A stretch of 64,000 nucleotides of DNA from Candidula unifasciata (GCA_905116865.2 CAJHNH020000226.1:150229-214228), one strand, 5' to 3'. Positions 29,348 to 41,151 are shown, numbered from the stretch's first letter. A program made the numbers and translations. Notes: generated by a model not told the origin, from the letters alone.

Positions 29348-31439
29348 CTGAAGGAGAAAAATAAAAATTAGGTTTTAATAGTCCAGTTAAGGCAAAAAAT
29401 AACGTTCAAGAGTCAGTCAGTCTTTCCTCTTGAGCCTAAAACGGCGCATAAGGCAGAGGACATAGCTCTCCAAGTCTGGCAGTTTGTTGCCACCTGTCTC
29501 AGGTCTTGGATTATCATATTTAACAAGTTTGAACTAAGCATCATAACATTTAAAGCTAGAAATCTGATTCGCAAACAGCAGAACACTGTTAATCATCATC
29601 TCACTGACATGCTACCTCCATAATAGTAGGCGATGTGGTTCGCCATCTCACATGATCACCAGACTGAGATTAAATTTTTTTTCCTAGCAGGATTAGTCGA
29701 ACAACAACAAAATAATAATACAAATAAGGAAACAAACAATATCATGTATAATTCAGCATCTATAGTTTTGTGTATCTCATCGGGTGTGCACTACATACAT
29801 TATATGAACCCCTAATGAAGCAGGCAGATAATCATTTTGATTAAAATACACACATTCACAGAGTCACAAGTTAAGGTGAACATCTCTGTCACATGACAGC
29901 CCACCACCCCTCTGGTAATGAACCTACCCACATCTTGTCACCTCTATGTAAATTATGCTTTTTCAAAACTTGGACTTTCCTCCATAGATAAATAGTCCTT
30001 CTTTTGTACTTATGTGTCAAGATGTCGGGTTAAGTACTCAATCTTCTCATAATTCTCTTGGGAATTACACATATTTAATTCAGCCATATAGGTGGGAGAT
30101 TCGTTGATAGAGAAGCCAAATTCCATTGGCCTAACTACCCCTTTGGACGCAGAGGAATCCCCTACCACCTCTAGCTGGAGAGACAATTAGTTTGAACTTA
30201 TTCTTGACTGAGCTTTTAGAGTGAATAGACGACTTGCTGCCTTTTCTATCTATCTGCTTACCTCCGTTTGAATTACCGATTCACCTGGGAACGTCTATGA
30301 GCATGTGTAAGTATATTATGGAATATTAGTGCCATACATTCGGCCTTGATGATGAGTATAAGAAAGAGGTGGCTATGTGAAGCAACGAGACCTGGCTGTC
30401 AAACAATTAAAACTGCAGGAGGGCGCATAACTAGAGGGTTCCCTTAAAACCGTGGAAAATTCTCTCCTCATACTCCTTCAATGGTTTATAGACAGCTCGG
30501 ACAATACATGTCTATTTTATAATATGACTGTTACAGACTTATGCAATATATAAAAACCTAGACAGACATCTGCGCTAAAACTATGTGGATACATGGATGT
30601 GTGGTAAACATGGTATAGTGTTTTGTGATTGCTAGCTCTGGTTTTCCTCTTTGTCACATCTGGAGGACAAGTCGATGATCAGTATCCTAGCACTATCCAG
30701 TGTAACCCACATCCAGCTTACAGAAGGAGGGATCCTCTGCGAACAACTAATTTCTGCCCATGTACTATGTCTGTGGCTCCATAGCCTACAACTGCCTGGT
30801 TCTGTGATGTGCACCATCAGCTTGTATCTTCAACCCAAAAGACTTTTATGTGAGGGATTACCAACAACTGTCACGAAAAGAGGGTGGCACAAATCATAAC
30901 TTTTGACTTTAATTATTCGAACCCATATTCCGTGAGATACCCTGGAATTGTAAGACTTTCCTAGTGGTATTTTATCAGACAGTCTTATTTCTGCTAACTG
31001 TCGTGAATGCTGAGCCATGATCTTAAAGTGGGAATTCACAAGACTGCATACCTGCACTGCCAGATGTGAGAGGAGGCCTCAACTCAACTGAACTGGACAT
31101 CCTGGACAGATAGGTGGTGTAGGCCAGTAACTGCAGTCAACCCTAACAGGGAGTGCCAGTTCCCTAGGTCCAAAATTCCAGTTTGGCAGTGATGACAATG
31201 GCTACTGCTAGGGACTAACCAGTAGTCCATCTGGAGTAGTATATTCTTTGCTTCCATAGCTGGTTTGATTGATATTGCTGAATTCTTTTCTTTATATTCC
31301 TACACATATTACACTGATATATGATGTTTTGTTATCTTACATTCTGTGGTTAGTGCCCACCCTTCCCAGTTCATAAGTTGTCTGGAGTATCTGTTGTATT
31401 GTTATACTTTATATTATACTGTGTTAATCTGACTAGCAT
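29348..31439. other. 5' intron/upstream region, mostly unclassified
   Basis: 29430-29470 has GGCGCATAAGGCAGAGGAC, also seen at the LINE end near 61725. No exon was recognised. From about 31080 on, sequence parallels 60050-60350 in composition ahead of the shared LTR-like block. Confidence 0.35.
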
Positions 31440-31705
31440 AGGATTACTATCTAGTCTGGGGGCTTAAAAGTAGTGGGGAAGTCAGTCCACGTTGCGACTA
31501 TGAATGTTTATTGATTCCGTAGTGCCATATTTTGAGTCACCTCACCCCTGAAGTATGTTGGATGTTCATTAAAGCTGCGGGATACCACCTAGACCATTGC
31601 CAGCCAACATCTTAACACTAAAACTACTTCAGAGTGTCTTTTGATTCATTAGGGGAAGCCCTAACAAAGATACGTGACGCCAGCATTATGTGACAATCTC
31701 ACCTG
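31440..31705 (+). mobile_element. Possible LTR-element end (paired with 60330-60600)
   Basis: GGGGGCTT, then AGTAGTGGGG, GTAGTGCCA(A/T)A, TTGAGT(C/T)(A/G)CC, CTGAA(G/A)TA and TTCAGAGTG(T/C)...TTCATTA.GGG, followed by ACGTGAC(G/A), occur in the same order at 60350-60590. The CTGGGGGCTT start could be a polypurine tract/LTR junction. Only inferred. Confidence 0.35.
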
Positions 31706-32004
31706 GCATATATTAAATTAGCCAAGGGATCCTTTATTTTAAAGATGTAGTTTAACAATAGATTAACGATGGACTATACAATAAAATCATCACCATTAAT
31801 TTCCACTTCTGCCATTAGGCGGTGTGGGGAAGAACAATTTGCGATCCACTGCTAGAGTATTACTTACTTATATTTTATACTTATATTATATTAAACTTAC
31901 TTATTTATATTTTAACTCTGAATATCTAAGAGATGGGGTTAGGGTTAGTTCTCTCATCTTCTTCTTCTTTTGTTCGCCCGAAATAAATTATCTATATATC
32001 TTGT

Positions 32005-32285
32005 TCTTCTTCTTAGCGTTCACCAGCTGTAAACTCTGGCGGAAGGTTCTGGTTGCTCGTCCACTACTGAACTACAGTCCTGCTCTAGAAGCTGAGTGTT
32101 GCGTGTGCATCAGTTTTACAGATCTCATTATCTTTAATACAGACTGTTGGTTCCTTAGATGCACTCCGACTTCAAAGGAAGCTCCTCAATTAGTCGACTC
32201 TTACGACATGCTTTTGGGGAGGCAGTGGGTCTATTCTTGTTTTCCCCATAATGGGGCCCCGGAACCCACACGGGGGTATCTATAT
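32005..32285 (-). mobile_element. Family E, full-length copy
   Basis: It is the reverse of 21185-21468 over its whole length: TTCACCAGCTGTAAACTCTG, GACTGTTGGTTCC, TACGACATGCTTTTGGGGAG, GCAGTGGGTCTATTCTTG, GGGCCCCGGAACCCACACGG. A LINE-like tail (TTCTTCTTTTGTTCGCCCGA) sits just before it. Confidence 0.78.
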
Positions 32286-33637
32286 ATATGAAATGCTGTA
32301 TCTTGTATATTTACTACGCGACCCGTACAGTTCGGCCTGAACCGGTATTTCTTTTAGGCAGATCTTAGACAGTGCAATGGGATTTGGGGACCGCTTGAGG
32401 TGGGCTTTGAAAAGAAACCAGGCGAAGAGCATTCACGGCGAAAACGAAGTCATGAAGTAAAAAAGCCGCTTGTCAAACAGGACACAGTGATGGAGAGGCA
32501 AGAACGAAAGCAACACACACTGGAAGTGATGACGCAATAAATGACGAAAACGCTGGGGGGGGGGGGGGGCAACCAAAAACATGACCCACATAAAAGATAA
32601 CAGTCTTAGAGTCATATAGTTACCGCTAAACGTACAGGGACTAATACTAACCCTAACCCCCTATACCGAAGGACCGTAGATGCGGTAAAAAAAAAGTCGA
32701 AAAGAACCCATCTTAGAAATAATTCGGCACCCGTTTCACGATCAAGTAATCAGGTATCACAGTTCTAATTACACAGTGAACGGGTCACCACATAGGCTAT
32801 CTGCTCCGTTCCCGTGCTAATAAAAACCACAAACTAAGTTCATTACTGTTTCTAATGGATGGAAAATGACATAGACAGCAAATCTAGCAGCATGCATACG
32901 CATTAAATATGCAAGGCATCCATGAAAATTACCAACACAAATAGCCCGGCTTTAGAAATGTAGTTCATCGTCGATGGAAGAAGCAGTCAGAACAGATCAG
33001 TAGTCGCACAAGCAATTAAATTCCCCGTTTCATAAGGCTGGGTCAGCCTTATCCAAAGTAATGATCCTGTTGCTATGAGGATTGCACTCGAGGCTCTGCT
33101 TTATTAAGTAAAGCACCAATAGCGAGGTGTTATTAACTCGCATGTGTAAGCGGCCTAGACAAAAACTAAGGGTTTGAATTGTGATTACGCTGGATGGTGC
33201 CACGTGATATTCTCCTTCTTGTCACTTCGCTGTTGAGAGTATGCGTGCGCAGTTAGCACAGTAGTATAAGTAACTGATAGTTCTCTCACGTTACAGTTTC
33301 TGCACGAGTAGCGTAGGCATTCAGCGATCGCTCTTTTCGCTATGGTAATACTCTTAACAAGCTTTACGTGCTCAGCGAGACGTAACCCGAGTGGAATATT
33401 TGTAGCAAACAGACATCAGTAATAATAAATGGTAAAACAACGCATATTTTGTTTGTAATCGAAAGTGTAGGTGGGGATTGCAGCCGTTATATACACACCT
33501 CGTCAATGAAAAGCACTAACCACAATGCAACTTGGGATTCTACAGAAACAGACATACGCAAAATGATCTATAAAAGCATTTCGTCAAAGGTAGCTAATTA
33601 AGGATATGCTGAAATCGGATACGCTGGACCGAAAATG
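32286..33637. other. Unclassified upstream DNA with poly-G tract
   Basis: A G-run lies at about 32556-32569. The remainder has no recognisable repeat, one of the few long repeat-free stretches, and lies just below the candidate TOX first exon (inside its intron). Confidence 0.4.
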
Positions 33638-33722
33638 GCTGAGAAGAAGAAGAAGAAGAAGAAGAAGAAGAAGAAGAAGAAGAAGAAGAAGAAGAAGAAG
33701 AAGAAGAAGGAGAAGAAGAAGA
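33638..33722. repeat. GAA microsatellite
   Basis: About 85 bp of AAG repeats. It gives spurious poly-Arg, poly-Leu and poly-Phe ORFs. Confidence 0.95.
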
Positions 33723-33838
33723 AAACTGCTACTAATAATAACAAAAAGAAAAAGGAGAGGAAGAGGTGATAAAACAATAATAAGATATATGAACAAGAAG
33801 ATATATGAACAAGAAGAAGAGGACACGCGAACACATAC

Positions 33839-33980
33839 CTGTTGTGTGTGTTTCCCGATGTATAACCCCTACAGTGGTCCAGCCGGTACTCTCCTGTGCA
33901 TAAGACTGCTCAAGTGCCCGAAGCCGTCGTCTAGCAAGTGTTTCTGTAGGTGAGCTATGCGTGACAGTCAGTAACCACAC
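33839..33980 (-). other. Candidate non-coding first exon of TOX
   Basis: On the minus strand the segment ends GGAAACACACACAACAG before a strong donor GTATGT (33838-33833). Joined to the acceptor at 29347, the MSDLG frame is open back to a TGA within this segment and contains no earlier ATG, as expected of a 5' leader. The upper boundary is arbitrary. A different upstream exon or a gene-unrelated donor is possible. Confidence 0.35.
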
Positions 33981-34367
33981 CAGCCAGGGCTCACGCGAGG
34001 GGCGGCCACGATATAACGACTGGTTTCTAGGGAAACAATACGAGCAAACTCCGACCGAGCGGGTGCCTGGCGGAGAGACGGGGTGTGTGTGTATGCAGGA
34101 AGAGACTTTTTATCGTTCTTTTTTTGCGGAATGACAAAGAGGAGTGCTAGCACTGAAAGGGGACAACACTCGGGTTCTAGCCGGTCAAACACTATCATGG
34201 CTGCTGTTAAATCTGGTCTGTTAATTAAGACAGGGGGAGGGAGAGGGGAGGGGGGGGGGGGGCTTCGCTGCCATTCTGAACGTAGTTAGTACAAGCGATG
34301 CGGCTTACTCTCTGTCAATAGCGTGTTTATTCTAACATGTTTTTTTTTTTCTGTACGCTATATGAAA
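33981..34367 (-). promoter_or_regulatory. Possible TOX promoter region
   Basis: It is locally richer in CG dinucleotides than the neighbours (CTCGCGTGAGCCC, GGCGGAGAGACGG and similar). A TATA-like CGTTATATCGTGG on the minus strand near 34007-34019 sits about 30 bp above the possible transcript start. A G-run is at about 34247-34261. Position-based inference only. Confidence 0.25.
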
Positions 34368-34610
34368 GGACAGCTCTGTGGCTAAGTCGATGCGAACGCT
34401 TCGTTATGCCGGGATGCCGGGTTCGATCCCAGCTGCGGGCCATGCGCCCTGAATTGGTTTCGACAGTGGTATCAAGAAAGCCGACCGTCCAGTAAATCAA
34501 TGCCAAACTACTGGACGTAAATTTGCCTAGAAAAACCACAGAACAGCCAGGGGCTGGTGGGGTTGGTTTTGCAACGTCCTGTAAAGGATACGCAACTAAC
34601 CTTATATAAA
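34368..34610 (+). mobile_element. tRNA-headed SINE family B, copy 1
   Basis: The head CTCTGTGGCTAAGTCGATGC contains an A-box-like TGGCTAAGTCG, and a B box GGTTCGATCCC sits at the expected spacing, followed by GAATTGGTTTCGACAGTGGT. A second copy is at 41152-41285. The tail reaches the GATA microsatellite region. Confidence 0.78.
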
Positions 34611-34701
34611 AGGACAAGAGGGAGTGAGAGATAAATAAATGAGGGAAAGAGACAGAAAAGAGAGAGGGGAGAGAAAAGATGGGCAAGGAAAGGCAGACGG
34701 A

Positions 34702-34938
<237 letters not shown>

Positions 34939-35348
34939 AGACAGCAGAAAGCAGATGCTGAGCGACAAATAAACAGAGATAAATGCATACAGAGAGCAAG
35001 AGAAGAAAATAAGGTTGTGGGGGGGGGGGAAGGGGTAAAGAAAGGAAGAAACGGACTGAAGCAGAGAAGAGAAACAGAGACAGTAGATGGAACGTGTCAT
35101 GGAGACCCTAAAACGAATACATTGGGAATAGTTTGCGCTGTCGTATTTAATACCGTCGTTCTTATCCTACCAACTTTGTATTTAATTTCGTTCAATGACA
35201 TAACAGGGTAGAGGATAGAATATCCGATATAACTAGCGGAGTCGTTGTTTCTGAATGACAGTTGAAGAGAAATGCATTAGCCGATATGCTGGCATAAACG
35301 CGCAAAAGTACCGCTTATACGGTCTTCGCCAAAACACACATACAGCAA

Positions 35349-35351
35349 GAG

Positions 35352-35418
<67 letters not shown>
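35349..35418. repeat. GA microsatellite
   Basis: About 70 bp of AG repeats ending 30 bp before the mariner terminus. Confidence 0.95.
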
Positions 35419-35424
<6 letters not shown>

Positions 35425-35450
35425 ACACCTAGGGTGGAGAAAGAACATAC

Positions 35451-36257
35451 GAGGGAAAGTCAATAAGTAAGTCACAAATCGTTATGGGCTGACAAAAAAA
35501 CGTAGTTGGTGGTTTTTAAAGGTGTCATGAAGTGACAACAACATGGAACTTTATGTCTCCGTTCGTTAGGTGGCGCTAGGTGTTTTATGCGCAATCTCAC
35601 CACAGAAACAAAATGACGACTGTGTTTGCAGAGTGTACCCAAAACAACAAAAAACGTGCTTTTTTGCGGTTTTTGTGTGTGTGTTGTTGTGGGATATGGG
35701 GGGTCAGCAGGGCTGCTTGCAAATACAACTCATTGGAAAATGCTTCCTGTTTATGCTGACAAATGTTTACCCCATAAAACGGCGTATAGCTGGGGAAAAA
35801 AATGTTTTCTCAAGGATTTCTTAAAAACGCTCAAAATTTTTTTAAATTATAAAGTCCGATCTGGTCGTCATGTTGAGATTGCAACAGACGCACCCGTGCA
35901 GCGGGTGGAGAAGATGATTAGAGTAACGGTTGCCTCCGTAGCAGCTGCAATAAGGTGCTCACATGGTTCAGAATACACCACAATGGTCCACTGAAAACCC
36001 ACCATGGCGGAAGATATTTCGCGAATGACGCAGCATTTGAATGTGAAGTGAAAATGTGGTTTAGAAAAAAAGAGCCCGCAGTTATATGCAGAAGGTTTGG
36101 AAGAACTGATAAAACGATGGGACAAGTGCATAAACCTTTGAAGAAATTATGTTGAAAAATAAAGGGACAGTTTATGTGTATAAATAAACGGTTTTCAAAT
36201 GTTTTCGTTAATTTTTTTAAAACAACCATTTGTGACTTAATTATTGACTTCCCCCTC
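35451..36257 (+). mobile_element. Internally deleted mariner-like element with both TIRs
   Basis: Left end GAGGGAAAGTCAATAAGTAA and right end (reverse complement) GAGGGGGAAGTCAATAATTA match for about 33 bp with one indel. The interior keeps the transposase N-terminal linker (RSGRHVEIATDAPVQRVEKM on the plus strand) and the C-terminus (FECEVKMWFRKKEPAVICRR, FGRTDKTMGQVHKPLKK then stop). The catalytic D,D34D core between them is absent: 807 bp against about 1.3 kb for a full element. TA precedes the left end by one base; the right flank lacks a clear TA. Confidence 0.85.
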
Positions 36258-37164
36258 ATTCAAAATAACGCGCAAAAGAACCAGTTGAAATAAAATCCGC
36301 CAAAGAGTACAGCAGATTAACAGACCATAATATCTATTGCCGCGCTATACCACACTCCCTGATATTTGACGTGGTTGCAAAAACCCTAACAATGGAGACA
36401 AACCTCAACCAACACAACCTCTCTAAAGGTTTAACAACGGCCTTCTCTATATTTATTAGAGAAGGCAGTGGTTTAACCAGGTGTGTTGCGCCTGCCACGA
36501 TGAATGGTACTTTGTCGGCACGTGTCAGCTACTTGTTAGCCTCCCGCCGGAATAAACTGACTGCTAATTTTAAGCAGAAATTTGCATTTCAGATTTGCTC
36601 TTAAAAGGCCATCAGATAGTGCTGCAAATGGTTTGGTCTTAAATGTCCGCAACCACTGCATATGAATACATCTGGGCGTGTTCTAGTCTCTTCTTTAAAT
36701 CATATCACGAGAAACTACACAATTATGCATAATCAATTAAGCTGGGGGTGGGGGGGGGGGGGGTGGAGTCTTATGAGCTGAACAAATCCATCCATTAGTT
36801 TGAGAAAAAGACACAATTGGCCAAATATCCAAAAAATTGTGCCATTGTATTGGCTAAAAATGTTAATTGCACTAAAACTAGTGTCTGAGACGGGTACTCC
36901 AGTACGTAGTGGGGGTTGTTGGCGAGAGGACTGCTGATATGCAATATAAACACATATGTACTACTACACTTACTTATGTACAACCACATACACACATAAT
37001 ATTTATACATATAACATAGACGTCTGCACGCCCACGTGGGAATGCAAGTATACGTGTTTGCATACACACACAAATATTTATATATGGACACGCGCGCACG
37101 CCCACGTGGGAATGCATCTATACGTGTTTACATACCTACACATTATACGTATATACACACATAC
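36258..37164. other. Non-coding with hairpin, poly-G and a 72-bp duplication
   Basis: A G-run lies at about 36743-36761. CGCCCACGTGGGAATGCA recurs at about 37029 and 37101 within a 72-bp duplication. The hairpin is listed separately. Confidence 0.5.
36427..36480. other. Imperfect hairpin
   Basis: GGTTTAACAACGGCCTTCTCT pairs with AGAGAAGGCAGTGGTTTAACC across an ATATTTATT loop: about 21 bp of stem with three or four mismatches. No flanking gene context and no other copy seen. Confidence 0.6.
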
Positions 37165-37260
37165 ACTCAAAGCAGCCGGTGTGGTGTTGCTTGCCTGTGG
37201 ATCGGAAGGCCATCGGTTCAGACCCCGCTGTGCCAGACTTTTTGTTTTCCTCTCCCAAAA
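37165..37260 (+). mobile_element. tRNA-like SINE head, unassigned
   Basis: AGCAGCCGGTGTGGTGTTGC, GGATCGGAAGGCCATCGG and TTCAGACCCC give degenerate A and B boxes, then AGACTTTTTG as in family A. It is a head fragment only. Confidence 0.5.
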
Positions 37261-37534
37261 ATTGTCTAATTTTTTTTTATAAATATCATTCTGGGTACAC
37301 TATCTCTGGCTATTATTTATTCTCCCTTACTGTAGACTATTTAATGGCGTTCACATTTTCAAGTTTCCTGTGGTTCACGTATGTAACTGAAAGCGTCAGA
37401 GGCTTCAGGTGTTGATTTATCTTTGGGCTTTGTCAGTCTAAATCCGCCCCTGACGCCCATACACAATTACAGTCGACATTTTCAAGTGCCCAACTGCAGA
37501 GCATTTGCAACATTTTCACTGAAGTGCCCATTGT

Positions 37535-37803
37535 TTAAAAAAATATTTTTTACACGCCTTTAGACGTATAGGGTATATAGGGCTAGACCTATATTTTGAT
37601 AGACTAATCTGGACAAGTTGGGTGTTGTGGTCGGCATCACGCCGGTCGTCTTTACTTCCCGGAACTGGACCCGGTGCCCACTCAAGGCTGGGTCGACATC
37701 GGAGACAGGGTCATTTCTGAAAAAATTCTGGCTTCGCCAGGGAGCGAACCCACGATCTTTCAATCCGCACGCGAGCGTCTAGCTGCAACGCCACAGCAAT
37801 TCC
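37535..37803 (-). mobile_element. SINE family A, full length with diverged TSD
   Basis: A 17-bp flank pair, CACTGAAGTGCCCATTG (37518-37534) and CACTGAACTGCCCGTGG (37804-37820), matches at 14 of 17. Inside are the reverse-oriented tail, TATAGGGCTAGACCTATA, CTTTACTTCCCGGAACTGGA and the head complement ending near 37800. Confidence 0.82.
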
Positions 37804-37854
37804 CACTGAACTGCCCGTGGTGCCATCATTTTATAAAACAGGAGACATCACTCT

Positions 37855-38085
37855 TACACTATCCTAGTCATCCCCCTTATGGGAAGCAAATTTTTCGTTA
37901 TTTGAAGCCTAACCTGGCTTTTGCCGGGGGTCCTGAATACAGCTGGGCCACAACAGCTGAAAGAGGTTTCTGGGACCTCTCCACAGGTGATCCTCATCCA
38001 CATGGTGTCACTTTGTGTCACCCGTTCTTTACCGCTTGTGTGATGCTCTAGTGGGGTACAACAAGCAAGCAAGTTCACACTATCC
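37855..38085 (+). mobile_element. Dispersed repeat family D, copy 1
   Basis: CTAGTCATCCCCCTTATGGG, TTTTTCGTTATTTGAAGCC, CTGGCTTTTGCCGGGGGTCC, TCTGGGACCTCTCCACAGG and GTGGGGTACAAC match 55105-55332 in order, and 60905-61020 in part. Probably a SINE. Confidence 0.72.
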
Positions 38086-38544
38086 CAACCCGGTTTTCCG
38101 TTAAATTAAAATGCTTCCTACTCCCCCCCCCCCCCCCCCCTTCTTTTCCTTTTCACAAAACCCACGTTAACAACAACACTGCTGCGGAAAACGGCGCGGA
38201 AATTAAAAACCGGTGCAATCTTTTTCTACAATCGTAATTATTTCCTTTCATGACTATTTACAAATCCTGAAACGGGGCGGAATCACTCTCGAGAGCCTCA
38301 CTATCCAGATGTCGACAATCGATTCGCAGAAAAGCCTTTTATCCTCATTTGGAGTGCAGACATAAAATGGCCATCAAAAGGACGCTGGGTCAACTGATGA
38401 ATTAAACAGTTCAATCAAGTCTGAAAATACATCCCTTCCTTATTGCGCCTCTCTTACCCTCTCTCTCCGAGCCTCAACTCGGCTGTACTCAGTTCCGGTT
38501 TTTATTGTATGGATTTCTCAATGTAGGCTGGATAAAAGTAACAG
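38086..38544. other. Non-coding with poly-C tract
   Basis: A C-run lies at about 38124-38140. Nothing else was recognised. Confidence 0.4.
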
Positions 38545-38715
38545 TAAATGACCATTTCCCGCGCCTTCAGGCGTACTGGGCCTATAGGGCTAGACCTATA
38601 CTTTACAGACCAATCGGCACTTTGGGGGTGATGTAGTCAGCATGACACAGGCCGCCTTTACTTCCCAAAACTCCACCTGGTACCCATTCAAGGCTGGGTC
38701 GACCATGTATGAGTG
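38545..38715 (-). mobile_element. SINE family A body fragment
   Basis: GGCGTACTGGGCCTATAGGG, CTAGACCTATACTTTACAGA, ACCAATCGGCACTTTG, CTTTACTTCCCAAAACTCCA and ACCCATTCAAGGCTGGGTCG in reverse order of family A. The head is lost. Confidence 0.75.
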
Positions 38716-38871
38716 CGAGATCTAAATGTTTCGTATTTAATCATTATCAAAATCGTTTTTATATTCTTCGTATCTTTCATCTTCTCAGCATTTACGTTTG
38801 TATATATCTGATGATAAACCTGTAGGCTTGCTTGAGTAAAAGCCATCGACTTCTTTGTGTGATGCCATAGC

Positions 38872-39530
38872 CTAATAACTTTTTGGGGTGACTGCGGTAG
38901 ACCAATAACTTCTTGAGGTGACTGCGGTAGACCAATAACTTTCTGAAGTAACTGCAGTAGTCCAATAACTTTCTGAGGTGACCGCGGTAGTCCAATAACT
39001 TTTTGGGGTGACTGCGGTAGACCAATAACCTCTTGGGGTGACTGCGGTAGACCAATAACTTTTTGAGGTGACTGCGGTAGTCCAATAACTTTTTGGGGTG
39101 ACTGCGGTAGACCAATAACTTCTTGAGGTGACTGCGGTAGACCAATAACTTTTTGAGGTGACTGCGGTAGACCAATAACTTTTTGGGGTGACTGCGGTAG
39201 ACCAATAACTTCTTGAGGTGACTGCGGTAGACCAATAACTTCTTGAGGTGACTGCGGTAGTCCAATAACTTCTTGGGGTGACTGCGGTAGTCCAATAACT
39301 TCTTGGGGTGACTGCGGTAGTCCAATAACTTCTTGGGGTGACTGCGGTAGTATAATAACTTACTGAGTTTACTGCGGCAGTCCAATAACCTCCTGAGTCG
39401 ACTGCGGCAGTCGAATAACTTTATGAGGTAACTGCAGTAGTCCAATAACTTTCTGAGGTGACCGCGGTAGTCCAATAACTTCTTGAGGTGACCGCCGTAG
39501 TCCAATCACTTTTTTTGAGGTAATTGCGAC
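38872..39530. repeat. 30-bp minisatellite
   Basis: About 22 units of ACTGCGGTAGACCAATAACT + TTTTGAGGTG. Variants AGACC/AGTCC and TTTTG(A/G)GG/TCTTG(A/G)GG are interspersed. Both edges are more diverged. The 237-codon minus ORF (repeated YRSHLKKLLD) is a consequence of the 30-bp period. Confidence 0.95.
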
Positions 39531-39569
39531 AACCTTACAATTTACCGAGGCGACTGTATGGTCCGTGAT

Positions 39570-40065
39570 AGAGAGAGAATATCCAGGCAGACCTGCAAAC
39601 ACGCGGTGTAACCAACTGGAAAAAAAAGGCCAACAAGAGAGATGAATGGAGGCGGGCGATATCTGCAGCAATGAACCTTATGGGATCAGAATGCTGCTGC
39701 TGCTGCTGAAGAAGAAGAAGAAGACTATAGTATTATAAATAACTTCAGATGACTGCGACAGGAGGAGATTGCAGTAACCACACAACCTTTTCAGAACTGA
39801 CTGCCCACATCAGAAGGAAACATTCTTAGGTCATGTGATGAGACGGAGAAAACTGGAGTACACCGTGACGGTAGGAAAGTTGGAGGGGAAGGAAGGCAGA
39901 GGGAGACGGAGAGAGAAGATGCTGGACAATTTGATATCATGGCATGGAGGATATCTGTATCAGTGTTGACTGAAAGTACACGAGACAGAAGGTTGTGGTC
40001 AGACAAGACTACCAACGTCATACGGCATGGACTTAAGGAAGTCAAACGAACACCGTATAACACAA
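39570..40065 (+). mobile_element. Two adjacent RTE-type LINE 3' ends
   Basis: 39570-39725 matches 24640-24770 (GCAGACCTGCAAACAC, GATGAATGGAGGCGGGCGAT, GCAGCAATGAACCT, GAAGAAG tail). 39775-40065 matches 48600-48870 (AACTGACTGCCCACATCAG, AAAACTGGAGTACA, CGAGACAGAAGGTTGTGG, GACTACCAACGTCA), a different RTE lineage. Confidence 0.75.
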
Positions 40066-40777
40066 ACCCTCCAATATACTATAGGATTGGGGAACTCTCT
40101 AGAAATTCCCTACGAAATCTCGGAACACCCGAGAAAAGGTGAAAACGCGGGAAAGAACCGCTAAATTGAGTACCTTAAATCGCAAGACCTCGTAATCTTA
40201 CCTTTCCTTTCTAGCTGAATACGAAGACGCTAAAAATAAATCGTAACTGTCTTAATGCTAACAAATCAGCACCGCTGCCTGATTCCACCAATTCATTATA
40301 GGTGAACAATCTAGAACGGCGGGATTCAGAATTGCCCAAAAAACAAAAAAACAAAAGAATAATTTGCGACCATCGCCTAACAATATTTCAGATACCTCCT
40401 GTCTATGTTACACGTGACTGATAATATTATACCTTACACTGTTGTCTGTTCGGAAACGCCTGTGAGTAATTTGCAAACCGGAGTGCTTCGTTGTACATGT
40501 TGAAAACAGAGACAATAAGTGACTGCATTAGTCTTTCAAGACAGGGACAATTAACCACTTGTAGGCTTTGTTGGCTGTGTTCGGGCATGCTTGAGCAATC
40601 AGCGGTCGTATTCTGTAGTGACAAATTGGCAGCGCATTATGATTAGCCAGGGGAAACAATAAAACGTATAGAAACACTGCGCGCATAAACAGACTGATGG
40701 GGATGATGCTGACGACGAAGAAGAAAGAGAAGACCTATCTTCTTGTCAGCGAGGAGGACATACTGCTTCCGAAGTCC
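40066..40777. other. Non-coding, unclassified
   Basis: No repeat or exon was recognised. Confidence 0.35.
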
Positions 40778-40929
40778 CCCCCCCCCCTCTCAATAAACAG
40801 GTCAGACAATTCATTGCCGTTAATGCCCCCCCCCCCACCTCTCAATAAACAGGTCAGACAATTCATTGCCGTTAATGCCCCCCCCCCCCACCTCTCAATA
40901 AACAGGTCAGACAATTCATTGCCGTTAAT

Positions 40930-40962
<33 letters not shown>
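40778..40962. repeat. Poly-C-punctuated tandem repeat
   Basis: Three copies of CTCTCAATAAACAGGTCAGA-CAATTCATTGCCGTTAATG, each preceded by a C-run. The C-runs vary from about 11 to 13 bp and the terminal one (40931-40963) exceeds 30 bp. Confidence 0.92.
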
Positions 40963-40965
<3 letters not shown>

Positions 40966-41151
40966 GACAAAGATACAGGACATGGACCTCCCCGATGACT
41001 CAATTCACTCCCTGTGACAAATCTTGAGGAAACAACCAGCTGACAACCAGAGACGGATCAAAACAGTGCGGTTATAGGCGTCACCATCGCAATCACAACG
41101 CAGAACATGAGAAATCCCTAATTAGCCGCATTTTACGACACGCATCCTCAA

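Noticed and set aside
34380..34450. Functional tRNA gene
   Set aside because: A and B boxes are present but no complete cloverleaf could be drawn, and a conserved non-tRNA body follows as in the copy at 41152. It is a SINE head. The same reasoning applies to families A and C.
38872..39530. CRISPR array
   Set aside because: The 30-bp repeats are contiguous without unique spacers, and the context is animal genomic DNA. The same applies to the 22-, 26-, 34- and 42-bp arrays.
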